64,000 bases of DNA from an uncultured Gammaproteobacteria bacterium. GTDB taxonomy: Bacteria > Pseudomonadota > Gammaproteobacteria > Xanthomonadales > Xanthomonadaceae. The stretch is taken from positions 1 through 64,000 of the forward strand of contig CAMPGW010000005.1 in NCBI GenBank assembly GCA_946885735.1, given 5' to 3'. Shown here one piece after another: positions 16,996 to 24,303 of this stretch (position 1 is the first letter of the stretch; each line of letters opens with the position of its first letter). Made by a program: the position numbers and the translations under genes. Under the pieces are notes generated by a model. It searched no databases. It saw only the letters and a program-made list of their open reading frames with translations, and was not told the origin of the DNA.

Positions 16996-18879
16996 ATGGC
17001 CGATACCCCGGATGTAGCGCTAAAACCCCCAGCGGCAGCGCCGCCCGCCCAGCGTCGCCCCGCGGTCATGCGGGTGAAGAAGGGCGCACTCGTGGTGTGC
17101 GACGGCCGCGCCGCGAAAGTGCACCTGGTGGTTTCGGCCACACAGATCTGGATTGGTTACTTAGGCACCGACGAGCAGGAGTGGGTGAGCCTGGAGGCGC
17201 TGTCGCCCTACCAGGAAGCCGATCCGGCCTCGCGCGGGCCGGCCGAGGTCAAAGTCGAAGACGAGTTCGAATTCGAGCGGGCCCGCGAGTGGACCGAGCA
17301 GTTCGATCGCTTCAAAGGCTGTGACGTTCTGACGCCGAAGGTCAAGGAAGAAATTGGCAAGGTGCTGAACGCGAGTCGGAAAACGGTCGAGCGTCACTTC
17401 GATCTCTACCAACTCGACTCCAGCGTCCGAGGCCAGTTGCCTTGCAAGCCGGGCCCGGAAAAGGGCAGCTCGTACCTGACGACTGGACAGTTGGCGATCG
17501 TCGACAAGGCGATCGAAGAGCGCTACCGCACCGAAGAGCGTGGCTCAGCCGCGGCCACGGCCGACTTGGTCGGGCCGCGCTGTACGGCCGCCGGCCTGAA
17601 AGTACCTTGCTACAACACCGTGCTCGCACGCATCCAGACGCTGGACCGTTGGAAGCTGGCGCGCGAGCGCCACGGTCGCGTGCGCGGGGATGCGAAGGCG
17701 GGACCGGCGGGTGCTGGGATCTTGACCGCCACGAACGAGCTTCGATCGCTCGACTTCGTGCAGATGGACCACGCGATCGTCGACGTCATGGTGGTCGATC
17801 CGGAGACGCGCGAAGAAATCGGGCGGCCATGGATCACCCTGGCGATCGATGTGGTCACGCGCTGTCTGCTGGGCTTCTACCTGACCTTCGAGGCGCCTTC
17901 GCAGACCAGCGTCGCGCTGGCGCTCGAGCAGTGCTGTCTGCCCAAGGATGCCTGGCTCAAGAGCCTGGAGATCACCGACCCGTGGCTGCCGTTCGGCTTG
18001 ATGAAGTGCATCGGTTGGGACAACGCCAAGTGCTTCAAGAACACCAACTTGATCAACGCCTGCCGGGATCACGACATCAACCCGCGGTTCCGCAAGGTGC
18101 GCAACCCCGTCCATGGCGCGCACATCGAGCGGGTCATCGGCACCTACATGGGCCGCATCCATCTGATCAAGGGCACGACCTTTTCCAACACCAAACAGCG
18201 CGAGGACTACAAGAGCGCCGACAAGGCGATCATGACGCTGCGCGAGTTGGAGATCTGGACAGTCCACGAGATCTTCCGCTACCACAACACCAAGCACGAT
18301 GGGCTCGGGCGAACCCCGCTCGAGGCCTGGACGGAGGCGTGGACCGAAGACGGCGCCATTCGCCTACCGCCCATACCCGCGAACCGTCGCGATTTCCGGT
18401 TGTCGCTGTTCCCGCGCATTCAGCGCACGGTCGGCCGCGAAGGCATCAATCGCTTCGCGCTCAAGTACTGGGATGAGGGTCTGATTCCCTTCATCGGTGC
18501 CACGGAGAAGTTCTGGGTCGCCCACGACCCGCGCAACATCAGTCGCGTCTACCTGAAGGTGGGCAAGGATTGGATCGATGTGCCTTGGCGAGACCAATCC
18601 CGGGCGCCCGTCGCTCTGTGGGAGTTGCAACGCGCCAAGCGCGATCTACGCAAGAAACACAACGGCCCGGTCAGTAACGCGGCGGCGTTCAAGCATATCG
18701 AAGCCCAGCGTGAGGTCGAGAAGAAGGCCGAGAAAACCACGCGCCAGCAACGGCGCGACCGCCAGCGACGTCCCGTCGATGACCGACCCAAGACCAAGTC
18801 TGCCGTCGTCGATTACGACGTGATGCCCGTGCTGCTTTCCAGCCCTTTGGAGGTACACCATGTCCAACACGTCCACTGA
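16996..18879 (+). CDS. tniA: TniA/TnsB-type DDE transposase
   Basis: Retroviral-integrase-superfamily transposase of 627 residues that cuts and joins transposon ends. The catalytic triad is visible: D258 (VQMDHAIVD), D342 (IGWDNAKCF) and E378 (GAHIERVIG), with 35 residues between the last two. Before it lie a beta-rich N-terminus and an HTH region (VLNASRKTVERHFDLYQ); after it a Mu-type C-terminal beta barrel and a basic tail for TniB contact. ATG at 16996 has GAGGAG 6 bp upstream; alternatives at 16951 and 16990 fit less well. Its end overlaps tniB by 20 bp. More like Tn5053 TniA than Tn7 TnsB, as no tnsA is present. Confidence 0.93.
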   Translation: MADTPDVALKPPAAAPPAQRRPAVMRVKKGALVVCDGRAAKVHLVVSATQIWIGYLGTDEQEWVSLEALSPYQEADPASRGPAEVKVEDEFEFERAREWTEQFDRFKGCDVLTPKVKEEIGKVLNASRKTVERHFDLYQLDSSVRGQLPCKPGPEKGSSYLTTGQLAIVDKAIEERYRTEERGSAAATADLVGPRCTAAGLKVPCYNTVLARIQTLDRWKLARERHGRVRGDAKAGPAGAGILTATNELRSLDFVQMDHAIVDVMVVDPETREEIGRPWITLAIDVVTRCLLGFYLTFEAPSQTSVALALEQCCLPKDAWLKSLEITDPWLPFGLMKCIGWDNAKCFKNTNLINACRDHDINPRFRKVRNPVHGAHIERVIGTYMGRIHLIKGTTFSNTKQREDYKSADKAIMTLRELEIWTVHEIFRYHNTKHDGLGRTPLEAWTEAWTEDGAIRLPPIPANRRDFRLSLFPRIQRTVGREGINRFALKYWDEGLIPFIGATEKFWVAHDPRNISRVYLKVGKDWIDVPWRDQSRAPVALWELQRAKRDLRKKHNGPVSNAAAFKHIEAQREVEKKAEKTTRQQRRDRQRRPVDDRPKTKSAVVDYDVMPVLLSSPLEVHHVQHVH

Positions 18880-19771
18880 CCTGTCCGACGCCGCCCGCCT
18901 GCTGCTCAACGCCACGGAGCAGAAGAAAATTGACTGGATCATGACTGACGCGTGGGTCCACACGCCCACGACGACGCTCGCGTTCCAGTGGATGGCGTAC
19001 ATGCTGCGCTGCGGCCCGGTAATTCGGCCGCCGTGCCTGCAGCTTATCGCCGACGGCGGCATGGGCAAGACGGCAGTGTTGCTGGCGTTTGCCGAGATGT
19101 TCCCGGTGCAGAAAACGCCCGACGACCCGCTGCGCCTGAAGCGTCCCGTGGTTTATGTCGAGTGCAAGCCCGAGCACAGCGGCGAACACGGCGTGCGTCA
19201 CGCCATCCTCAAGGCCTGCTGGCCGAACGCCGAGCACATCTTGGGTACTGAGGACGAAATCGATGCCACGTTGCGGGCACAGGGGGTGCGCGAGTTGCTG
19301 CTCGATGAGTTCGGCGAGCTGACCAAGGCGGGCATCGCCAGCCATCGGCGCGCGCTGTCGGAGCTCAAGCGCATCAGCAACTTCGCCCGGGTCGGCATCA
19401 CTGCCGCGACGGTCACGAACTTGAAGCATGTGCTCGACGTCGACCAACAGTTCGCCAGCCGCTTCAAGCGCAAGATCACGATCGCGCCGTGGGCGTTGTC
19501 GCCGGACCTGCGCAATTTCGTCTACGGACTGCAGCGCAACCTGCCGTTTCCCGAGCCGTCGCAGCTACACGACCGCGACTGCCTGCCGTGGCTGGCCCAG
19601 CACTCGGAAGGCAACACCAAGGAGATTGTCGAGACCATCCGCCTGGCATCGCTGCACGCCTTGGGCGCCGGCGCCAGGTGCATTGGCTACGACCATCTCA
19701 AGGCGGCGATCGAAGGCGAGGCGCCGCCGAGCAACGCGTTGGCGCAGTCGGCGTTGGCGCAGGCGGCGTGA
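18860..19771 (+). CDS. tniB: TniB/TnsC-type AAA+ transposition ATPase
   Basis: ATP-dependent target-site regulator of 303 residues that links TniA to TniQ. Walker A reads ADGGMGKTAVLL with K70; Walker B is ELLLDEFGEL with D149-E150; a sensor-like GITAATVTN and an RFKRK arginine segment follow. Length and layout match TniB of Tn5053/Tn402. It starts inside tniA after a clear GGAG site and overlaps the following tniQ-like gene in a GTGA arrangement, so tniA-tniB-tniQ are translationally coupled. Confidence 0.92.
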   Translation: MSNTSTDLSDAARLLLNATEQKKIDWIMTDAWVHTPTTTLAFQWMAYMLRCGPVIRPPCLQLIADGGMGKTAVLLAFAEMFPVQKTPDDPLRLKRPVVYVECKPEHSGEHGVRHAILKACWPNAEHILGTEDEIDATLRAQGVRELLLDEFGELTKAGIASHRRALSELKRISNFARVGITAATVTNLKHVLDVDQQFASRFKRKITIAPWALSPDLRNFVYGLQRNLPFPEPSQLHDRDCLPWLAQHSEGNTKEIVETIRLASLHALGAGARCIGYDHLKAAIEGEAPPSNALAQSALAQAA

Positions 19772-20466
19772 GCTCGGAAGAGTGGGCCGCGCTCGGCTGC
19801 TGCCGGGGTCACGGCGAGTCGTTGGGGTCGTGGCTGCGCGCCGGCCCGCTGGGCGCGCAGGGACTCTCGGGCTTGGCGTCCTCTCCACCGGCCAATGGGG
19901 ACCTTTACTGCCCGGCCTGCCACCTAGATGAGGCCGGTCGGCGCCGGTGGTACACGCGCGAGGATTGGAGCCGGCAGAGCGTAGTGTGCGCGACCCACGC
20001 CTTGCCCCTGCTGCGGTGCGAAGCACCGCCAGCGACGCTGCGTAGCCGGCGTTGGCCGGTCGCGCTGCGAGAGGAGTTTCGAGCACTCGCCTCGTGGACG
20101 CAGCAAGGCGGCGGCGGGGAAATCGGCCGCGCGATCACGCGCGCGGTCAGCGCGCGCAGCGACCCGCGCGTGGCCTATTCGCGCGCCTGGGCCGAAGCGC
20201 AATGGCACCTGTGGGCGCGCGGCTGGCCGGTTCCCGCCGCGCCGCGGCCCGTCGACCGCGGCGGCGTCTTGGCCCCATGGCATCAAGTCGATCGCTTGGC
20301 CCTGCTGGCCATCACCTATCGCGTTTCCCTCGCGAGGGAGACCGGGCAGTCGCCAGGGTGGCGGACGCTGCCGATTCGCGCGCGCGTCCTGCGCTGGCTG
20401 CAGGGGCGGGCCGGGCCGATGGCGGATTGCTTTCGTGCGATGGATGGCGCGAAGGCCGATTCGTGA
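19768..20466 (+). CDS. Short TniQ-family protein 1
   Basis: A 232-residue protein translated from GTG at 19768, overlapping the tniB stop. It has the TniQ zinc-finger layout, YCPACHLDEAGRRRWYTRED then VVCATHALPLL (CxxC...CxxH), but lacks the N-terminal ESxxSWLxR-type segment of full TniQ proteins. The rest is basic and Trp-rich (SRAWAEAQWHLWARGWPVP). It overlaps the next gene by GTGA. TniQ proteins choose the target and bridge TniB; a short form paired with a full one suggests divided labour or a split TniQ. Not a frameshift: the two frames keep separate starts and each has its own finger. Confidence 0.75.
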   Translation: MSSEEWAALGCCRGHGESLGSWLRAGPLGAQGLSGLASSPPANGDLYCPACHLDEAGRRRWYTREDWSRQSVVCATHALPLLRCEAPPATLRSRRWPVALREEFRALASWTQQGGGGEIGRAITRAVSARSDPRVAYSRAWAEAQWHLWARGWPVPAAPRPVDRGGVLAPWHQVDRLALLAITYRVSLARETGQSPGWRTLPIRARVLRWLQGRAGPMADCFRAMDGAKADS

Positions 20467-21839
20467 CGGTACTGCGACTCGCGTCAAGCCCTTACCGACG
20501 GCGTGAGGCGCTAGCGCCGTATTCGCCCCTGTTCCCGGATGAGACGGTGGAAAGCTGGGCCAACCGGCAACACGACGTACAGCTCAGCTGCGATTCGCGC
20601 GAGGAACGCACCTTCGGCGAGCTCATGATCGACCTACCGCAGTTGCCGCGCGCCTTGCGACAACAGCTCAAACAAGCCGCAAAGCCGCCGGACGCTTGGT
20701 TGCTACCCGACTACCAGCGCACGCTCCTGTGTGCGCGCTGTCAGGCCGAAGACTGGTCGCAGGGCGTGCCTGCCTACAAGCGTCGGGACTGGTGCGTGGC
20801 ATGGCGCACGTGTTGTCCGAAACACGGCCCGTATTTCGACACGGACAACCGTCGCGCGCCCCCGAAATGGACCACCCTGCTCGACGGTCCGAGTTGGAGT
20901 GGCCAGGAACTAGACATCATCCATCGTCGACCGCACGGGGTGCTGCTGACCTTCGAACTTGGGACCGACCGCCGGGCGATTCACCTGGAAGCCGCGCTCG
21001 CCGGACGACAGCACGCCCCTTGGTTTCCCCATGGGCTGAGCAACGCTTCTTTGCGCTTGATCTACCGCGACCTCGTGTCAGACCTGCTGCACCAGTTCTA
21101 TTTCAGCCGTGAGGGCTCGCCCGAATGCTTGCCCAATCCGGGCTTTACCCGCGCCCTCAACAGCAATCGCTTCGCGATCAACGTGCTGGTCGAAGCCATA
21201 TTGTCCGTGTGGACGCATACCCCGTTACCGGAGCCCGCACTGGCGCCGCGCACGCAGTTGCTGGTGCGCGCCATAGGCTGGGGCGCCGCACGGCCGCCGA
21301 AGGCAGGGGCGAACCATGTGCTCTTTCGCGGTCCTAGCGAACGAGACACCGCGCTGGCCGGATACGCCAAGTACCTGCGCGCGAAGGACTACGCCGGTCT
21401 GGCCGCCGCGGACGCTGAGGAGCAATGGGGCTATCTGACACTGCCCGAGGCGCGTCTGATCGGGCTCGAGTGCAGCGATACCGTGCGTCATCTCGCCCAG
21501 CTGACCCGCCAGGGTCAGTTCCTCGCCTTCGACGGTCGGCGTGGCCGCCTGACCGAGAACCCGTACCTGCCTGATCGCGCCCGCCTGCCGCGCGAACGCG
21601 ACAACCCGGAGGTGATCTTGCCGGCGTGGGCCTACCGGTTGCCCACGCCGCCGCCACCCCTCCCAGTGCCCGATGCGCTGCGCCTTACGTTCCGCCGGCC
21701 CCCGGAAGAGGTGGCGCTGCGTTGGAAGGCGATCGCTCGGCGCTGGCGTCGCGAGGAACGAAAGACGGTGCGGTTCTCTCCCACGCGTCGCGACGCCGCA
21801 CCGCCGGCGGAGAACGACGATGAGTACGCCGACGACTAG
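20463..21839 (+). CDS. tniQ: TniQ-family target-selection protein 2
   Basis: A 458-residue protein from GTG at 20463, coupled to the preceding gene. The N-terminus has the TniQ mark FPDETVESWANRQH; a zinc finger follows as LCARCQAEDW and then WRTCCPKHGPYF. The C-terminal half matches the TniQ at 52657-53856 in several places: RRAIHLEAALAG against RRAIYLEGILAG, and NVLVEAIL against NTLIEAIL, each followed by QxLVRAxGW. So the two are paralogues. The stop overlaps the convergent XRE gene by 4 bp. Role inferred: target recognition with TniB. Confidence 0.85.
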   Translation: MTVLRLASSPYRRREALAPYSPLFPDETVESWANRQHDVQLSCDSREERTFGELMIDLPQLPRALRQQLKQAAKPPDAWLLPDYQRTLLCARCQAEDWSQGVPAYKRRDWCVAWRTCCPKHGPYFDTDNRRAPPKWTTLLDGPSWSGQELDIIHRRPHGVLLTFELGTDRRAIHLEAALAGRQHAPWFPHGLSNASLRLIYRDLVSDLLHQFYFSREGSPECLPNPGFTRALNSNRFAINVLVEAILSVWTHTPLPEPALAPRTQLLVRAIGWGAARPPKAGANHVLFRGPSERDTALAGYAKYLRAKDYAGLAAADAEEQWGYLTLPEARLIGLECSDTVRHLAQLTRQGQFLAFDGRRGRLTENPYLPDRARLPRERDNPEVILPAWAYRLPTPPPPLPVPDALRLTFRRPPEEVALRWKAIARRWRREERKTVRFSPTRRDAAPPAENDDEYADD

Positions 21840-22177
21840 GCGCGCGGCTTCTTCTTGGCCGCGGGCTTGGCCAAGGCTTCGGCCTGCTGCAGCAACTTCT
21901 TGCGCTGGTCCGGGCTCGCCTCGGCCCAGGCCAGCAGCAGCCGCGCCAGGTGCTCGTCTTCAGCAAATAGGAAGGCGGTCGGGACCCCGAGGATCTTGGC
22001 CAAGCGTTGTGCCGTGGTGTGGTGGGGCACGTGCACGCCTTTTTCGTACTGATTGATGCGCGGACTTGCCACCGAAGGCTCGAAACCCGCCCGACGCCCG
22101 AGCTCCACCTGTGACCAGCCCAGACGCTCGCGCGCCTGCGCCAATCGCACCGCAAAGATGGCTCGCTTCGATGCCAT
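21836..22177 (-). CDS. XRE-family helix-turn-helix regulator
   Basis: A 113-residue repressor-like protein. The HTH_3 domain spans about residues 8-65: LAQARERLGWSQVELGRRAG, then SPRINQYEKGVHVPHHTTAQRLAKILG. A short linker, a helical segment (LARLLLAWAEASPDQRKKLL) and a Lys/Ala tail follow. ATG at 22177 is used; an in-frame GTG lies at 22189. It diverges from 22283-23059, with the inverted repeat CTAAG-5-CTTAG between them as a likely operator. It may control that gene and itself. Confidence 0.85.
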   Translation of the reverse strand: MASKRAIFAVRLAQARERLGWSQVELGRRAGFEPSVASPRINQYEKGVHVPHHTTAQRLAKILGVPTAFLFAEDEHLARLLLAWAEASPDQRKKLLQQAEALAKPAAKKKPRA

Positions 22178-22240
22178 CGCCGCCGCCACACCCGTGTCTG
22201 GACCGGGCCCTAGGGTGCGGTGGTTCGCGCTCCGGGGATA

Positions 22241-22255
22241 CTAAGTTATTCTTAG
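22241..22255. promoter_or_regulatory. Inverted repeat, candidate XRE operator
   Basis: CTAAGTTATTCTTAG has 5-bp arms around TTATT in an AT-rich patch within GC-rich DNA. It lies midway between the divergent XRE gene and the gene starting at 22283, the usual place for a shared operator. Confidence 0.5.
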
Positions 22256-22282
22256 AGGCCGGACAATTGCGGCAGATGGCCC

Positions 22283-23059
22283 ATGGCGACGCCCGCCCCG
22301 CCAAGCGTCGAAGAGCTGGGCGTGCGTGGCGCGTGGTACCTGCTTGCGCTGACCTACGGGACGGACGCCCGGCTGCCGATCGCACCGACCACCCGGGCGA
22401 CTTTGGTCTTGCTGGGCTTTCTGCGCGACTTCAAGATCATCGAAGTGCCGTGGCCGGAGACGCGCTGGCCGCTGCGCCCCGATGCCGAGGACACGCCCCT
22501 GGAAGGCCTGCAATGGCGCTACGCCTGGCCCGCCTATGCCCGGGCCAACCTGTCGCGGGCGCTGACCGACTTTCTTGAAGACGTTCCGTACAGTGAAGCG
22601 GGCTTGTCCTGCCGGCTGCAGTACTGGGACGAGCTGAGTCTGGACGAGGCCGAATCCTTCTTCGAACAGCAACTGGCCAAGCATCACTTCGCCCCGGGGT
22701 GGGCGCGGGATCTGGCCTACGTCCACCGGCAGTTGGAAGGGCAGCTGACAATTTCGCAGTGGCGTTACTGCGTGTGGGCCGCCGTGCGTCACGGCGGCTC
22801 GCTCGCCCAGCAGCAGCCCGGCGGCGACCCGGCCACGATTCGCGATGCAATCTATTCGGAGTTGCGCCGACGGGTGGGGTTCGTGCGCGGCGGACAGTGG
22901 AGTCAGGCAACGTTGCCGCCGTTCAACCGTTCGCCGCGCAGCGCGCTCGGGCGCATGTTCGTTCGCCACCTAGCACGCAAGGACCTGGATTACTGGGACG
23001 TAGTTCCGTCGTTGGCTGCCCTCAAACCGCTGCCGAGGGAAGCTGGGGGCGGCAACTGA
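22283..23059 (+). CDS. Hypothetical protein paired with the XRE regulator
   Basis: I do not recognise this 258-residue soluble protein. It is rich in Trp and Arg, has no signal peptide or membrane segment, and no catalytic motif I can identify. Noticeable stretches are VEELGVRGAWYLLALTYG at the N-terminus and ISQWRYCVWAAVRHGGSL near residue 160. Its ATG has only a weak ribosome site. Divergence from an XRE gene across a short operator suggests a regulated pair, as in toxin-antitoxin or defence modules, but nothing in the sequence proves this. Confidence 0.65.
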   Translation: MATPAPPSVEELGVRGAWYLLALTYGTDARLPIAPTTRATLVLLGFLRDFKIIEVPWPETRWPLRPDAEDTPLEGLQWRYAWPAYARANLSRALTDFLEDVPYSEAGLSCRLQYWDELSLDEAESFFEQQLAKHHFAPGWARDLAYVHRQLEGQLTISQWRYCVWAAVRHGGSLAQQQPGGDPATIRDAIYSELRRRVGFVRGGQWSQATLPPFNRSPRSALGRMFVRHLARKDLDYWDVVPSLAALKPLPREAGGGN

Positions 23060-23269
23060 TGCCGGGAAGCACGCCTTGCTCAAGGGCGTTGCGCTTGGTG
23101 AAGCAGAGCGGCGGAGATCGCAGCGCGTGTCTTCCCGGCGAATTCATGCTGACCGTGTTTAGCGCAAACGCCAATCGGAAAAGTTCGCCGTTGCCTGTAG
23201 GAAAATTCTGAAGCCTGATTAGGCTCCCGTCGTCCTCGGGCGAAAGTAGCGTCGGCGGTCGAGTACGGC

Positions 23270-23884
23270 CTACCGGGGACGGGGTAGGCAGCTCGAATAC
23301 GCGGCGCACACCGCAATGACTTCGCTCTGTAACCCAGCCCGGCCGGTGAGAATGGCCAGATGCTGAAACGCGAGGACAGCAAGCCCGTTGCTGCTGCGGA
23401 ACATCTGGTCCAGGAGCGCCGGCGGTGGTTCGACTTTTGTCCAATGGACCGCGTGAATCCCAGAGTGAACGAACGAATTCAGAGGGAGCCACGAGCTGTC
23501 CTTGAACTCGCGCAGTGAGATCAGCAGGTTGGATAGATGCGGCACCTTCTCGATGGCGCCCATCATCTCCGCCGCCTGAGCGATGTTCTTCGTGGCCTGT
23601 TGGGATTCGGTCGACAAACTGGATGAGAGTTTCTCGACCTGACCATCGCTTGCACAGTGGAGCGTCCAGATGCCCCGGAGCAATGCTTCAAACTGGCTGC
23701 GGAGAACTGCGGCCGAACCGAGCGCCATGTGCGCTGCGCATAGATGTCGAACCGAAGCAGCAAAGTGCAGCGAAGTAATCGCCAAAGTTCTGCTTAGGAG
23801 AACCCGGTCGGACCGATCAAAGGGCGCAAAGTCCACCGCGTCGGCCAGGTGGCACAAAAGCTCCTCTGCTCTAGCCACTTCCAT
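23270..23884 (-). CDS. Hypothetical protein (all-helical)
   Basis: A 204-residue protein of unknown function, predicted mostly helical, with repeated His and Cys in the first third (HFAASVRHLCAAHMA) and LRSQFEALLRGIWTLHCAS in the middle. The latter resembles the FPQLRTGLESACYAYLV region of the island gene 42175-42912, so the two may belong to one broad family; the likeness is short and could be chance. The gap 23060-23269 downstream holds no gene I can support. Slightly lower GC than its neighbours suggests separate acquisition. Confidence 0.55.
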   Translation of the reverse strand: MEVARAEELLCHLADAVDFAPFDRSDRVLLSRTLAITSLHFAASVRHLCAAHMALGSAAVLRSQFEALLRGIWTLHCASDGQVEKLSSSLSTESQQATKNIAQAAEMMGAIEKVPHLSNLLISLREFKDSSWLPLNSFVHSGIHAVHWTKVEPPPALLDQMFRSSNGLAVLAFQHLAILTGRAGLQSEVIAVCAAYSSCLPRPR

Positions 23885-23961
23885 TTTTCAGACCCGATTC
23901 GACCCGTAGGCTCTTGACCACTGATTGTAATGGCAGCCTTCTGCTAAGCCGGGGGCGATCG

Positions 23962-24303
23962 CTACCTGTCCACGAGAAAAGCCTTCAGGTCATCTGGAAC
24001 GTTCATCGGCTGGAAGGCACTAACTTTCGCGCCGCCCGTGTTGCCCAAAGGCACCCAGATCCGGGAGAAGCATGCCGCGGCCAGCGTGCGCGAGAGCTGG
24101 CCGAGCACCTCGCGCCAATCGCCGCGCCGCCATCCCCAGGCCAGCATCGCCAGGTGCGTGCGCACGTGCATGAGGGTCAGCCGCTGGCTCAGGATGTGCG
24201 CGCGCTCCAGGTGAGCGAAGGCGCGGTCGGCATCGCCATCGTCGCTAGCCCGGCGGGCCTGTTGCCACTCGTCGCGAATGGCCGTGCGCAGTCGATCGCT
24301 CAT
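23962..24303 (-). CDS. DUF3703-family protein of the metal-resistance operon
   Basis: A 113-residue protein with the DUF3703 look: helical pairs in ARRASDDGDADRAFAHLERA, HILSQRLTLMHVRTHLAML, and WGWRRGDWREVLGQLSR. Genes of this family often accompany heavy-metal efflux operons; no function is established to my knowledge. The ATG shares one base with the ATPase stop (TGATG), so it is the last gene of the efflux transcript. Conserved His residues might bind metal, but this is speculation. Confidence 0.8.
   Translation of the reverse strand: MSDRLRTAIRDEWQQARRASDDGDADRAFAHLERAHILSQRLTLMHVRTHLAMLAWGWRRGDWREVLGQLSRTLAAACFSRIWVPLGNTGGAKVSAFQPMNVPDDLKAFLVDR

Noticed and set aside
19489..19767. Longer N-terminus for the short TniQ protein
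   Set aside because: That stretch is the out-of-frame shadow of tniB; the GTG overlapping the tniB stop is the natural start.
15541..21839. Complete Tn7-type (TnsABCDE) transposon
   Set aside because: No TnsA endonuclease or TnsE was found; TniA, TniB and TniQ fit the Tn402/Tn5053 branch better.
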